Source of the DNA: an uncultured Clostridium sp.
Lineage (GTDB): Bacteria; Bacillota; Clostridia; Oscillospirales; Acutalibacteraceae
Length of the DNA: 6,187 nt
Assembly (NCBI GenBank): GCA_934717555.1
Contig: CAKUYY010000075.1
Span: 1-6,187 of the forward strand
Reading direction: 5' to 3'
A program made the translations under genes and the position numbers. Positions 1 to 5,141 of this stretch are shown here, in pieces. The notes under the pieces are model-generated. The model was not told the DNA's origin. It ran no database searches and saw only the letters and a list, made by a program, of their open reading frames with translations. Position 1 is the first letter of the stretch, and every line of letters begins with the position of its first letter.

Positions 1-471
1 CCATTCTATCACATCCATCTCCATGGGAATACGCCCCCCATTGATATAGACTTCCCAGCCACTTTCTGCCCTTTTCTTGGCATCGATCGCAACCACCACG
101 CACTGGCTTCCAAACTTATAAGCCGCTTCATTGATAATATCGGGCCGGCGAATTGCCGCGGAGTTCACAGAAACCTTGTCCGCCCCTGCCCGCAACAACT
201 GGGTAAAATCTTCCACCGTCCGGATTCCCCCTCCTACGGTAAAGGGGATAAAGATACGTTGCGCTACTGCACTGACAATATCCAACATAATGTTTCTGGC
301 ATCAGAAGAAGCGGTTATATCCAGTAACACCAGTTCATCTGCTCCCTGCTGATCGTACGCTACAGCAGCTTCCACCGGGTCTCCGGCGTCCCTGAGATTG
401 ACAAAGCTGGTCCCTTTTACTACTCTGCCATTTTTTACGTCTAAGCAAGGGATAATACGTTTTGCGTGCAT
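1..471 (-). CDS. hisF: Imidazole glycerol phosphate synthase cyclase subunit HisF (C-terminus beyond window)
   Basis: HisF is the cyclase half of IGP synthase. It takes ammonia made by HisH and closes the imidazole ring, giving IGP and AICAR from PRFAR, in the cytoplasm (histidine biosynthesis). The 157 residues seen start MHAKRIIPCLDV and show the (beta/alpha)8-barrel landmarks: catalytic Asp11 in IPCLD, the phosphate-binding FTVGGGIR stretch (residues 77-84), SVNSAA (101-106), the second catalytic Asp130 in VVAID, and GWEVYINGGR (138-147). Both catalytic aspartates are therefore present. HisF is usually about 250 residues, so roughly 95 are missing past the left edge. The start at 471 is supported by an AGGAGG site 10 nt upstream that lies inside the end of hisH. 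HisF and HisH act as a 1:1 complex, and the 5-bp spacing fits coupled translation. Confidence 0.96.
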   Translation of the reverse strand, partial: MHAKRIIPCLDVKNGRVVKGTSFVNLRDAGDPVEAAVAYDQQGADELVLLDITASSDARNIMLDIVSAVAQRIFIPFTVGGGIRTVEDFTQLLRAGADKVSVNSAAIRRPDIINEAAYKFGSQCVVVAIDAKKRAESGWEVYINGGRIPMEMDVIEW

Positions 472-476
472 GACGG

Positions 477-1133
477 TTAGCCCTCCTTTCTGTCCAAAGA
501 TCCGCCGGATTCTATTGTATATTGATCTACCTGTGCTGCAAAATTACGAAGCATCTGCAACCCCACCGCTCCACTTTTTTCCGGGTGGAATTGTGTCGCA
601 TACAGATTACCCTGTGCAACAGAAGCATCTATGGTTACTCCATATTCTGTCTGGGATGTTACAATCTGCCGATCTTGCGCTTTTAAATAATAGGAATGGA
701 CAAAATAAACATATGCCTGCTCATCGATTCCCTGGAACAAGGGGGATTGTCTGCAAAAGTGTAAAGAATTCCATCCAATATGCGGAATTTTCAATCCTTT
801 GCCTGAGGGGATTCGGGCAATACTCCCCTTGAATACTCCTAACCCTTTGACGCCTGGGCTTTCTTCGCTTCCCTCAAACAGCAATTGCAGTCCCAGGCAA
901 ATTCCTAGGAAAGGCCTTCCTAATTGGAGATATGCAAGAATCGCCTCTTTCATTCCGGATTGCTCCAGACAGTCCATAGCGTCGGCAAACGACCCTACTC
1001 CTGGAAGAATTGCCCCATCTGCACGAAACAGCGCTTCCCGGCTGTCGACCACACAGCTCTCACAGCCTATATATTGCAGGGCTTTGCAGACACTCTGCAA
1101 ATTTCCCGCCCCATAATCGATGACAGCTATCAT
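477..1133 (-). CDS. hisH: Imidazole glycerol phosphate synthase glutaminase subunit HisH
   Basis: HisH is a class I glutamine amidotransferase that hydrolyses glutamine and channels ammonia into the HisF barrel. The 218-residue product begins MIAVIDYGAGNLQSV, as HisH proteins do. It has the oxyanion-loop PGVGSF (44-49), the nucleophile Cys79 in GICLGLQLLF, PHIGWN (117-122), VYFVHSYY (142-149), and the catalytic pair His183 and Glu185 in QFHPEKS. The triad is complete. Family members are usually about 200 residues; the extra length is a polar C-terminal tail (IESGGSLDRKEG) that also encodes the hisF ribosome binding site. A GGGATGG stretch just upstream of the ATG is a moderate ribosome binding site. 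hisH is the first gene of its transcript, with a promoter at 1167-1195. The hisA gene that often sits between hisH and hisF is absent here. Confidence 0.97.
   Translation of the reverse strand: MIAVIDYGAGNLQSVCKALQYIGCESCVVDSREALFRADGAILPGVGSFADAMDCLEQSGMKEAILAYLQLGRPFLGICLGLQLLFEGSEESPGVKGLGVFKGSIARIPSGKGLKIPHIGWNSLHFCRQSPLFQGIDEQAYVYFVHSYYLKAQDRQIVTSQTEYGVTIDASVAQGNLYATQFHPEKSGAVGLQMLRNFAAQVDQYTIESGGSLDRKEG
482..487 (-). promoter_or_regulatory. Ribosome binding site of hisF, embedded in the hisH 3' end
   Basis: AGGAGG on the minus strand, within GAAAGGAGGG, sits 10 nt before the hisF ATG and inside the last codons of hisH. Its placement fixes the hisF start and suggests that translation of the two subunits is coupled. 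Confidence 0.85.
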
Positions 1134-1166
1134 TGTACCATCCCTTTTTTCAATTCTTTCCGTTTT

Positions 1167-1195
1167 ATTCTATCATTTCCCTAAAAAATTGGCAA
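1167..1195 (-). promoter_or_regulatory. Sigma-A type promoter for hisH-hisF
   Basis: On the minus strand TTGCCA (1195-1190) is followed after exactly 17 bp by TAGAAT (1172-1167); each hexamer matches consensus at 5 of 6 positions. Transcription would start near 1160, giving a leader of about 27 nt. That is too short for a T-box or an attenuator, so histidine control at the leader is not evident. Inferred from sequence only. Confidence 0.75.
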
Positions 1196-1261
1196 ATAAA
1201 TTCTTGGTTTTCTGAAAAAAAACATATTTTCTGTAAGGTTTTGTTTTTTTACACTCTTCCC

Positions 1262-1290
1262 TTGACACTGCCTCTCTTTTTTACTATCTT
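1262..1290 (+). promoter_or_regulatory. Sigma-A type promoter for mntP
   Basis: A perfect TTGACA (1262-1267), a 17-bp spacer and TATCTT (1285-1290, 4 of 6 matches). The start point would fall near 1297, leaving a leader of about 78 nt before the mntP ATG. The leader is AT-rich and I see no manganese riboswitch in it. The promoter is divergent from that of hisH, with the two -35 elements about 66 bp apart. Confidence 0.65.
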
Positions 1291-1374
1291 AGAAAAGCAA
1301 GAAATAATTTTTTGAAGATTATTTTCATATAGATAAGAGACTTTGCTGTTTGTTATGTTAAGGGGGGCACATTC

Positions 1375-1962
1375 ATGGATTACTTTTCACTTTTGGGTAT
1401 TGCAATCGGTTTATCAATGGATGCCTTTGCTGTTTCCATTACCAATGGCGCCGTTACCAAAGGATTAAAATTTTCCCATGCTTTCAAGATTGCCTGCTGT
1501 TTTGGGGTATTTCAGGCAGTGATGCCTATTTTGGGCTGGTTGATTGGAAAGGCCGGAGAAGGATTGATTCAGCAGTTGGATCATTGGATTGCCTTTGTTC
1601 TGCTGGGATATATCGGTGGAAAAATGATCTATGACGCCTGGAAAGAACGAAATGAAGTAGTGGAATGTCAATCCCGTACTCCCATTCGCTTCCGGCTGTT
1701 GTTGGTGATGTCCATCGCAACTAGCATTGATGCCTTGGCCACTGGTATTATTTTACCCTCCGCTGTGGGAGCTTCTACCGCCGCTTTGATGGGCTTGGCT
1801 GTCTCTATTATTGGGGCTATTACTTTCTGCATCTGTCTGGGCGGTGTTTATATTGGTAAAAAATTTGGTACAATCTTTTCTTCCAAGGCCGAACTCCTGG
1901 GCGGCATTGTCCTCATTTTAATTGGCTGTAAGATTTTAATAGAACATCTATTTTTCAGTTGA
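1375..1962 (+). CDS. mntP: Manganese efflux pump MntP
   Basis: A small polytopic membrane protein of the MntP (DUF204) family that exports Mn(II) across the cytoplasmic membrane. The 195-residue product has about six hydrophobic segments in two homologous halves. Each half carries the family's acidic signature: LSMDAFAVSI with Asp16 and ATSIDALATG with Asp119, the intramembrane carboxylates held to bind the metal. Also visible are FGVFQAVMPILGW (43-55) after the first pair of helices, a polar loop around residues 88-106 between the halves, and the ELLGGIVLILIG segment (173-184) before the C-terminus. Length is normal for the family (about 180-195). The start is set by AGGGGGG at 1361-1367, 7 nt before the ATG. 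No convincing intrinsic terminator follows the stop. Regulation by MntR or a riboswitch is not visible. Confidence 0.94.
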   Translation: MDYFSLLGIAIGLSMDAFAVSITNGAVTKGLKFSHAFKIACCFGVFQAVMPILGWLIGKAGEGLIQQLDHWIAFVLLGYIGGKMIYDAWKERNEVVECQSRTPIRFRLLLVMSIATSIDALATGIILPSAVGASTAALMGLAVSIIGAITFCICLGGVYIGKKFGTIFSSKAELLGGIVLILIGCKILIEHLFFS

Positions 1963-2063
1963 GTAATTCTTCTCTTGAAATGTTTTTGAAGTAAAAAAAC
2001 TTGGGAACAGGGTTCTCTATCATCACAATACCATTTATTTTTTCAAATCTTTTCAAAAAAGAG

Positions 2064-2092
2064 TTGACTTTTATTTTTTGTCAAGTTATAAT
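2064..2092 (+). promoter_or_regulatory. Near-consensus promoter for tRNA-Leu
   Basis: TTGACT (2064-2069), a 17-bp spacer and a perfect TATAAT (2087-2092), as expected for a stable RNA gene. A TCGC/GCGA mini-hairpin at 2101-2114 lies in the short leader between the promoter and the mature tRNA 5' end at 2127. Confidence 0.88.
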
Positions 2093-2126
2093 ATAGAACG
2101 TCGCTTAAAGGCGATAAATAAAATAA

Positions 2127-2213
2127 GCGGATATGGCGGAATTGGCAGACGCGTATGGTTCAGGTCCATATGAAAGCAATTTCATGCAGGTTCAAGTCCT
2201 GTTATCCGCACCA
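2127..2213 (+). tRNA. tRNA-Leu, anticodon CAG
   Basis: An 87-nt class II tRNA that reads the leucine codon CUG. The acceptor stem GCGGATA (2127-2133) pairs perfectly with TATCCGC (2203-2209). The D stem is GCG/CGC with GG in the loop. The anticodon stem TATGG/CCATA closes loop TTCAGGT, with CAG at 2161-2163. The long variable arm TGAAA-GCAA-TTTCA (2171-2184) is typical of Leu/Ser tRNAs, and the T arm is GCAGG-TTCAAGT-CCTGT. The discriminator is A, the identity base for leucine, and the CCA end is encoded (2211-2213). It is a single-gene unit with its own promoter and terminator. Confidence 0.98.
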
Positions 2214-2214
2214 C

Positions 2215-2251
2215 ACCTGCGGTGAGCAAATCGTGCACCGCAGGTTTTTTA
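2215..2251 (+). terminator. Intrinsic terminator of the tRNA-Leu gene
   Basis: A perfect 10-bp stem ACCTGCGGTG (2215-2224) / CACCGCAGGT (2236-2245) with an 11-nt loop AGCAAATCGTG, followed by a run of T. It begins only 1 nt after the encoded CCA. Confidence 0.93.
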
Positions 2252-2258
2252 TTATTAA

Positions 2259-2355
2259 GTTTTCTGCCCGCGTTTATGGCGGGTATTTTCTTTGTCAACG
2301 CTTACCAGTTAAAAGCCTCGACGCATAAGTTGTGTTTGAGGCTCTTTTCTTTTTT
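2259..2355 (+). repeat. Structured two-hairpin repeat, copy 1
   Basis: First of three related units. Hairpin I is GCCCGC (2266-2271) / GCGGGT (2279-2284, one G-T pair), then TATTTTC. About 30 nt later, after TCAACGCTTACCAGTT, comes hairpin II: AGCCTC-GA-CGCA, loop TAAGT, then the complementary arm ending GAGGCT (2314-2343), followed by CTTTTCTTTTTT. Both hairpins are followed by T-rich tracts, so each could act as a plus-strand terminator. Shared landmarks across copies are GGGTAY, CTTMYCAGTT-like text, and a CCTCRACG stem with a TAAR loop. Confidence 0.7.
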
Positions 2356-2360
2356 GTGGA

Positions 2361-2460
2361 TTAGTTCTCGCGTTCAATGTGGGTACCTATAATTTATCAA
2401 CACTTCCCAGTTGAGAACCTCAACGCGTAAACCACGTTTGGTTTTTGCAGCTTTTTTCTT
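2361..2460 (+). repeat. Structured two-hairpin repeat, copy 2
   Basis: Second unit, 100 bp after the first when measured at GGGTAY (2281 versus 2381). Hairpin I keeps a 5-bp stem, CTCGC/GTGGG, with two G-T pairs replacing G-C pairs. The linker ATCAACACTTCCCAGTT closely matches copy 1. Hairpin II (2416-2443) is AACC ... AACG, loop near TAAAC, CGTT ... GGTT, with a small internal loop. A T-rich tail ending CTTTTTTCTTG (2451-2461) follows. It is the most diverged copy. Confidence 0.62.
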
Positions 2461-2497
2461 GCGTCCCAATAGGCATAATTCTATAATCCAAAATCAT

Positions 2498-2537
2498 ACC
2501 TGCGGTGCGTGATTTGCTCACCGCAGGTTTCTTTTAT
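2498..2537 (+). terminator. Second copy of the tRNA terminator hairpin, loop inverted
   Basis: The same 10-bp stem as the tRNA-Leu terminator, ACCTGCGGTG (2498-2507) / CACCGCAGGT (2519-2528), followed by TTTCTTTTATTTT. The loop CGTGATTTGCT is close to the reverse complement of the first loop, so as DNA the two 31-bp hairpins form an inverted repeat with 29 of 31 matches across 252 bp. No gene lies directly upstream of this copy. Confidence 0.82.
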
Positions 2538-2542
2538 TTTTA

Positions 2543-2635
2543 AATTTTTCACCCACTCTTCGGGCGGGTATTTTTTCAATTAAATACTTCTCATGATAAG
2601 GGCCTCGACGTATAAGCTACGTCCGGGGATTTTTG
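2543..2635 (+). repeat. Structured two-hairpin repeat, copy 3
   Basis: Third unit, directly after the second terminator hairpin, in the same order as terminator then copy 1. Hairpin I is ACCC (2551-2554) / GGGT (2566-2569) with an inner C-G pair. Hairpin II has CCTC, then a perfect 6-bp stem GACGTA (2607-2612) / TACGTC (2618-2623) around loop TAAGC, then GGGG, then ATTTTTG. Relative to copy 1 the inner stem has different bases but is still paired, which points to selection on the RNA or DNA fold. Confidence 0.7.
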
Positions 2636-2778
2636 TTATATAATAATTTTGCTTTCCCTGTCTTTCATTTCTCTTTCCATTTAGAAAATTACTGGTTAAC
2701 CCACTTCTTCATAAAAAACCAAAAAATCCAGCAGGATGCAGCAAACAACGGCCTTGATCTTGTATTAAGGCCTGGCAA

Positions 2779-2822
2779 GCGAACAAATATTAGCTAAAAT
2801 AAAAAGTGAACAATTATTAGCT
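2779..2822 (+). repeat. Pair of direct 17-bp repeats
   Basis: GCGAACAAATATTAGCT (2779-2795) and GTGAACAATTATTAGCT (2806-2822) match at 15 of 17 positions, 27 bp apart start to start. The second copy also lies within an AAAAAG...CTTTTTT weak hairpin. Possible tandem protein-binding sites or the remains of a mobile element end; no function can be assigned. Confidence 0.45.
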
Positions 2823-3212
2823 TTTTTGAGAGAACGGGAATTGTTATGATAAAGATTTACTTTAGTAATCCCATTACAACCAGTAGCACTTCATTAATGG
2901 AAAAGTGCAGCCTTTTCAAAAGTGGGGAACGGCAATTTTACTGTTCATTCTGTTGCATGGTATATTCTGATATTACGCGAATATACGATATAGGTATTCC
3001 AATTCTATTGTCCATACCGTTGACAGCAGTACAAAAATAGGGCTTTTTTCAGTGGGCAGTATTTAGTCCATTGTCTTTTTATGATAATTATTGCTATATA
3101 TTATTGATATCCTTTTCATATTCAATCCCCTGTACAGGCAAATCATTTTTCACATCATCGCGATCTTGAGCATCAGTCAAATGGTGTTTCTGGAAAATTT
3201 CCGTATCTGGGT

Positions 3213-3232
3213 GTACTGTACCGGCCCAGTAC
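3213..3232. promoter_or_regulatory. Candidate operator of the TetR-type regulator
   Basis: An exact inverted repeat GTACTG-N8-CAGTAC ending 15 bp before the ribosome binding site of the truncated tetR gene. TetR family proteins commonly bind palindromes of this size upstream of their own gene. A second palindrome, CCTGTACAGG at 3129-3138, shares the CTGTAC core. The binding is inferred, not shown. Confidence 0.4.
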
Positions 3233-3247
3233 GATTTGATTTCACGG

Positions 3248-3255
3248 AAAGGAGG
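3248..3255 (+). promoter_or_regulatory. Ribosome binding site of the tetR remnant
   Basis: AAAGGAGG, a full-strength site 7 nt before the ATG at 3263. It selects this start over the in-frame upstream ATG at 3236, which lacks a site. Confidence 0.85.
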
Positions 3256-3262
3256 AATCCTC

Positions 3263-3445
3263 ATGGCGAAAAGGAATCCAAATGAACTAATTTTGCTGGA
3301 AGCCCTGAAGCTATTTGCAGACAAAGGATACGACGGCGTTACCGTACGGGATATTGCCACAGAAGTTGGTATCCGACAAAGCTCTCTGTATAAGCATTTT
3401 AAAAGAAATTCAGAATTTGGCAAATGTAGTATCCAAATGAATTAA
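3263..3445 (+). pseudogene. TetR/AcrR family regulator truncated after the DNA-binding domain
   Basis: The 60-residue product is the N-terminal helix-turn-helix of a TetR repressor and almost nothing else. LILLEALKLFADKGYDGVTV (9-28) is helix 1 and the turn. VRDIATEVGIRQSSLYKHFK (28-47) contains the HTH with the recognition helix and the YKHFK signature. After Lys47 the text becomes RNSEFGKCSIQMN and stops, where the family would continue for about 140 residues of ligand-binding and dimerisation domain. I find no continuation in any frame downstream. The break lies near 3405 and the palindromic element starts at 3459, so a deletion or insertion event is plausible. The ribosome binding site and candidate operator are intact, so a short HTH-only protein could still be made. 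Full-length function is unlikely because TetR proteins dimerise through the missing domain. Its former targets are unknown. Confidence 0.8.
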
Positions 3446-3458
3446 CTTATATCGTCGT

Positions 3459-3537
3459 AAATAGAAGGATTCTAAGACCAAGGGGGTCGATTTTGTGTAA
3501 AACAAAATTGACCCCCTTGGGAAAAAATATTCTATTT
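3459..3537. repeat. Nested palindromic element (MITE-like or cruciform)
   Basis: The core is a 19-bp inverted repeat: CCAAGGGGGTCGATTTTGT (3478-3496), 5-nt loop, matching arm 3502-3520, one G-T pair. Outer 8-bp arms AAATAGAA (3459-3466) and TTCTATTT (3530-3537) also pair, and TAGTATC (3427-3433) / GATACTA (3543-3549) may extend it further. It lies between two convergent genes, but neither strand has a T run directly after the core stem, so it is not a standard terminator. The TTTTGTGTAAAAC text in the loop half recalls terminal repeats of IS256-type elements; that link is weak. No target-site duplication is evident. Confidence 0.6.
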
Positions 3538-3614
3538 TTATTGATACTATACTACCCCGGTTACGGCTGCTTGTATCATCCAAACCACTGACAGTATTTA
3601 CATGAAGAATCTAT

Positions 3615-4736
3615 TTACTTTTTTCGATATCGATCCACAATGGCTACCATCTGAGACCATTTACGTTCCATATCCGCTACTAACTTTAATTGTGTGCGGC
3701 ATCGATCTAAATTTTGTCCCTCTCGGGAAATTCTAAAATAGGTATCTCCCTGAATATAGTCCGTCAAAAAACGAATCCCACATTCTAGAGTCATGATTTT
3801 AGCACCCATTGGTAACATATCCAATTCCTTTTCTGTCAGGCTATCCCCACAGGCCTTCAGAAAACCTTTGGTATAAGATTCAAATAAAGATAAATCTAAC
3901 CACACTTTAGACAAATCCGGTTCATCCTCTTCCGCAGTACTCGCCCCAAAACGGATAGAATCTCCAAAGTCATTGAGCGCTAATCCCGGCATAACAGTGT
4001 CCAGGTCCACTACGCATAAGCCTTTCCCTGTCTCACTGTCCATCATGACATTATTGAGTTTCGTATCATTATGGGTAACCCGCAGCGGAAGTTCTCCTTT
4101 TGCCAGCATATCTGTAAGAATATAGGTATCCGTTTGCCTTTCCCAGATAAAAGCTAACTCTTCCTGGACTTCTTTTACTCTCCCCATGACATCTTCCTGG
4201 ACTACTTTTTTCAAAGCTTCCAAGCGGGCAGGTGTATTATGAAAATTAGGAATCGTTTCATGAAGTGTCTCCGCTGGATAATCCGCCAGCATATTCTGGA
4301 AACGTCCAAACGCTACCGCACTTTGATAAAACTGTTCCGGCTTTTTTACTTGATCATAACTCACCGCGTCTTCAATAAACTGAAAGCCTCTCCAATAACA
4401 TCCAATGCTGTCACGGTAGTAGCTCTTTCCGTCTTTGGAAGGGATGACACTCAGGGATTCCCTGCGGGGGTCCCCGCCCTGTTCAATGATCTTTCTTTTC
4501 AAATATTCTGTAATATTCCAGATGTTTTCCATCAATTCATCTGGCTTTTTAAAGACTTTGTGATTTACTCTTTGTAAAATACATCTTTTGGTTTTTCCAT
4601 CTGGCTTTTTAAAAATTGTCAAAAAAGTATCGTTGATATGTCCATTTCCAAATAACTTCTTCTCCACCAGTTCGCCATCAAACTGGATGTTAGCAATTGC
4701 TTCGTCTACTTTCGAACAGCAAGTCGCCCTATCCAT
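3615..4736 (-). CDS. nahK: APH-fold sugar kinase, probable N-acetylhexosamine 1-kinase (NahK/LnpB-like)
   Basis: A cytoplasmic kinase expected to phosphorylate the anomeric carbon of GlcNAc or GalNAc with ATP. The 373-residue product has the phosphotransferase (APH) fold of NahK. LFGNGHINDTFL (28-39) is the nucleotide loop; ILQRVNHKVFKKPDELMENI (53-72) and GGDPRRESLSVIPSKDGKSYY (87-107) are typical of the NahK branch; YWRGFQFIEDAVSYD (114-128) follows. The catalytic loop LRVTHNDTKLNNV holds Asp224 and Asn229, and CVVDLDTVMPG holds metal-binding Asp244 and Asp246. Length is close to the 359 residues of bifidobacterial NahK. The start is supported by GGGAGAGG, 6 nt before the ATG. It has its own promoter and lies downstream of galK, which suits galacto-N-biose or lacto-N-biose catabolism, but the exact sugar is inferred. 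A related homoserine kinase-like or desulfatase-labelled member of the fold remains possible. Confidence 0.82.
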   Translation of the reverse strand: MDRATCCSKVDEAIANIQFDGELVEKKLFGNGHINDTFLTIFKKPDGKTKRCILQRVNHKVFKKPDELMENIWNITEYLKRKIIEQGGDPRRESLSVIPSKDGKSYYRDSIGCYWRGFQFIEDAVSYDQVKKPEQFYQSAVAFGRFQNMLADYPAETLHETIPNFHNTPARLEALKKVVQEDVMGRVKEVQEELAFIWERQTDTYILTDMLAKGELPLRVTHNDTKLNNVMMDSETGKGLCVVDLDTVMPGLALNDFGDSIRFGASTAEEDEPDLSKVWLDLSLFESYTKGFLKACGDSLTEKELDMLPMGAKIMTLECGIRFLTDYIQGDTYFRISREGQNLDRCRTQLKLVADMERKWSQMVAIVDRYRKK

Positions 4737-4798
4737 TGCAATCCTCTCCCAATTTTACTATATTAAAAATTCAATGTGGCTTTTTCAGCTGTGTAAGG

Positions 4799-4840
4799 TA
4801 AGCTATTTTTCCATATTAATCCATCTGTAATTATAGCTTA
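4799..4840. promoter_or_regulatory. Inverted repeat spanning the nahK promoter, candidate operator
   Basis: TAAGCTAT (4799-4806) and ATAGCTTA (4833-4840) are exact reverse complements, centres 34 bp apart. The distal arm overlaps the -10 hexamer and lies upstream of the expected start point, so this is more likely a pair of protein half-sites than an mRNA hairpin. Possible sugar-responsive repressor site; inference only. Confidence 0.35.
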
Positions 4841-4857
4841 TTTTCCCTTATTGTCAA
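4830..4857 (-). promoter_or_regulatory. Consensus sigma-A promoter of nahK
   Basis: On the minus strand a perfect TTGACA (4857-4852), a 16-bp spacer and a perfect TATAAT (4835-4830). Transcription would start near 4823, giving a leader of about 85 nt. With the galK terminator upstream, this makes nahK independently transcribed. Confidence 0.85.
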
Positions 4858-5101
4858 TCAAAGTGACCTGTTTCCTACTATTTCAACAAAATCTCTACAT
4901 TCTCTTTTCATCCAAATGGTATATTATCTTATATAATTTTATGTATCATGAACAGTCTAGTCTCATTTTATGCCTTTGAAAAAAATTAGATACTATTTAG
5001 AAAAGTTTCTTTTTGTTTTTTAATTTTTTATCAAAAATTATTCTACAGTAGAAAATCACAAGATTTTTCTGCACATGTTGAATAAGTCCTCAATCCTTAC
5101 T
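4858..5101. other. AT-rich spacer between nahK promoter and galK terminator
   Basis: No gene, RNA or clear promoter seen. It contains small AT-rich inverted repeats, TTCTA-CAG-TAGAA near 5040-5054 and AAAATC-ACAA-GATTTT near 5053-5068, of no evident function. Confidence 0.5.
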
Positions 5102-5141
5102 CTAAAAGAAAAAGAGCGAGCCCACTATAGCGCCCGCTCTT
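5102..5141 (-). terminator. Intrinsic terminator downstream of galK
   Basis: On the minus strand a 10-bp stem AAGAGCGGGC (5141-5132) / GCTCGCTCTT (5121-5112) with one G-T pair and a 10-nt loop, followed by TTTCTTTTAG. It lies about 85 bp past the galK stop and separates galK from nahK. Confidence 0.9.

Larger units (their letters stand above)
2645..3240. other. Gene-poor, apparently eroded region
   Basis: I see no credible complete gene here. Landmarks are: a 6-bp hairpin GGCCTT/AAGGCC at 2750-2772 without a T tail; two direct 17-mers at 2779-2822; a 64-codon plus-strand frame at 2846-3040 with no proper ribosome binding site and no recognisable family; a perfect palindrome CCTGTACAGG at 3129-3138; GGAAAATTTCC at 3192-3202; and a weak possible promoter, TTGTCT (3071-3076), 18 bp, TATATA (3095-3100), that could serve the tetR remnant downstream. 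Short coding-like stretches on the minus strand end at 2689 and 3094 and may be gene remnants. Confidence 0.5.

Noticed and set aside
131..1116. Several plus-strand frames across hisF and hisH
   Set aside because: All are antisense shadows of the clearly conserved hisF and hisH on the minus strand.
1291..1374. Possible yybP-ykoY manganese riboswitch in the mntP leader
   Set aside because: The leader is only about 78 nt, AT-rich, and lacks the expected conserved stem-loop pairs.
1963..2040. Possible terminator after mntP (GGGAAC-AGG-GTTCTC hairpin)
   Set aside because: No T run follows on the plus strand. The T run lies on the minus-strand side, where no gene is read.
2215..2635. CRISPR-like array
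   Set aside because: The repeats are long, diverged, unevenly spaced and hairpin-forming with T tails; there are no uniform spacers and no cas genes.
2750..2772. GGCCTT/AAGGCC hairpin as a terminator
   Set aside because: No T tract follows on either strand.
2846..3040. 64-codon plus-strand open frame
   Set aside because: No adequate ribosome binding site, no recognisable domain, and it lies in AT-rich eroded spacer; a chance frame is more likely.
3094..3423. 109-codon minus-strand open frame
   Set aside because: Its N-terminal half is antisense to the TetR helix-turn-helix and its start lacks a ribosome binding site. Only its C-terminal part is kept, as a possible relic.
4239..4830. Plus-strand frames over nahK
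   Set aside because: Antisense shadows of the conserved kinase; no ribosome binding sites or families.
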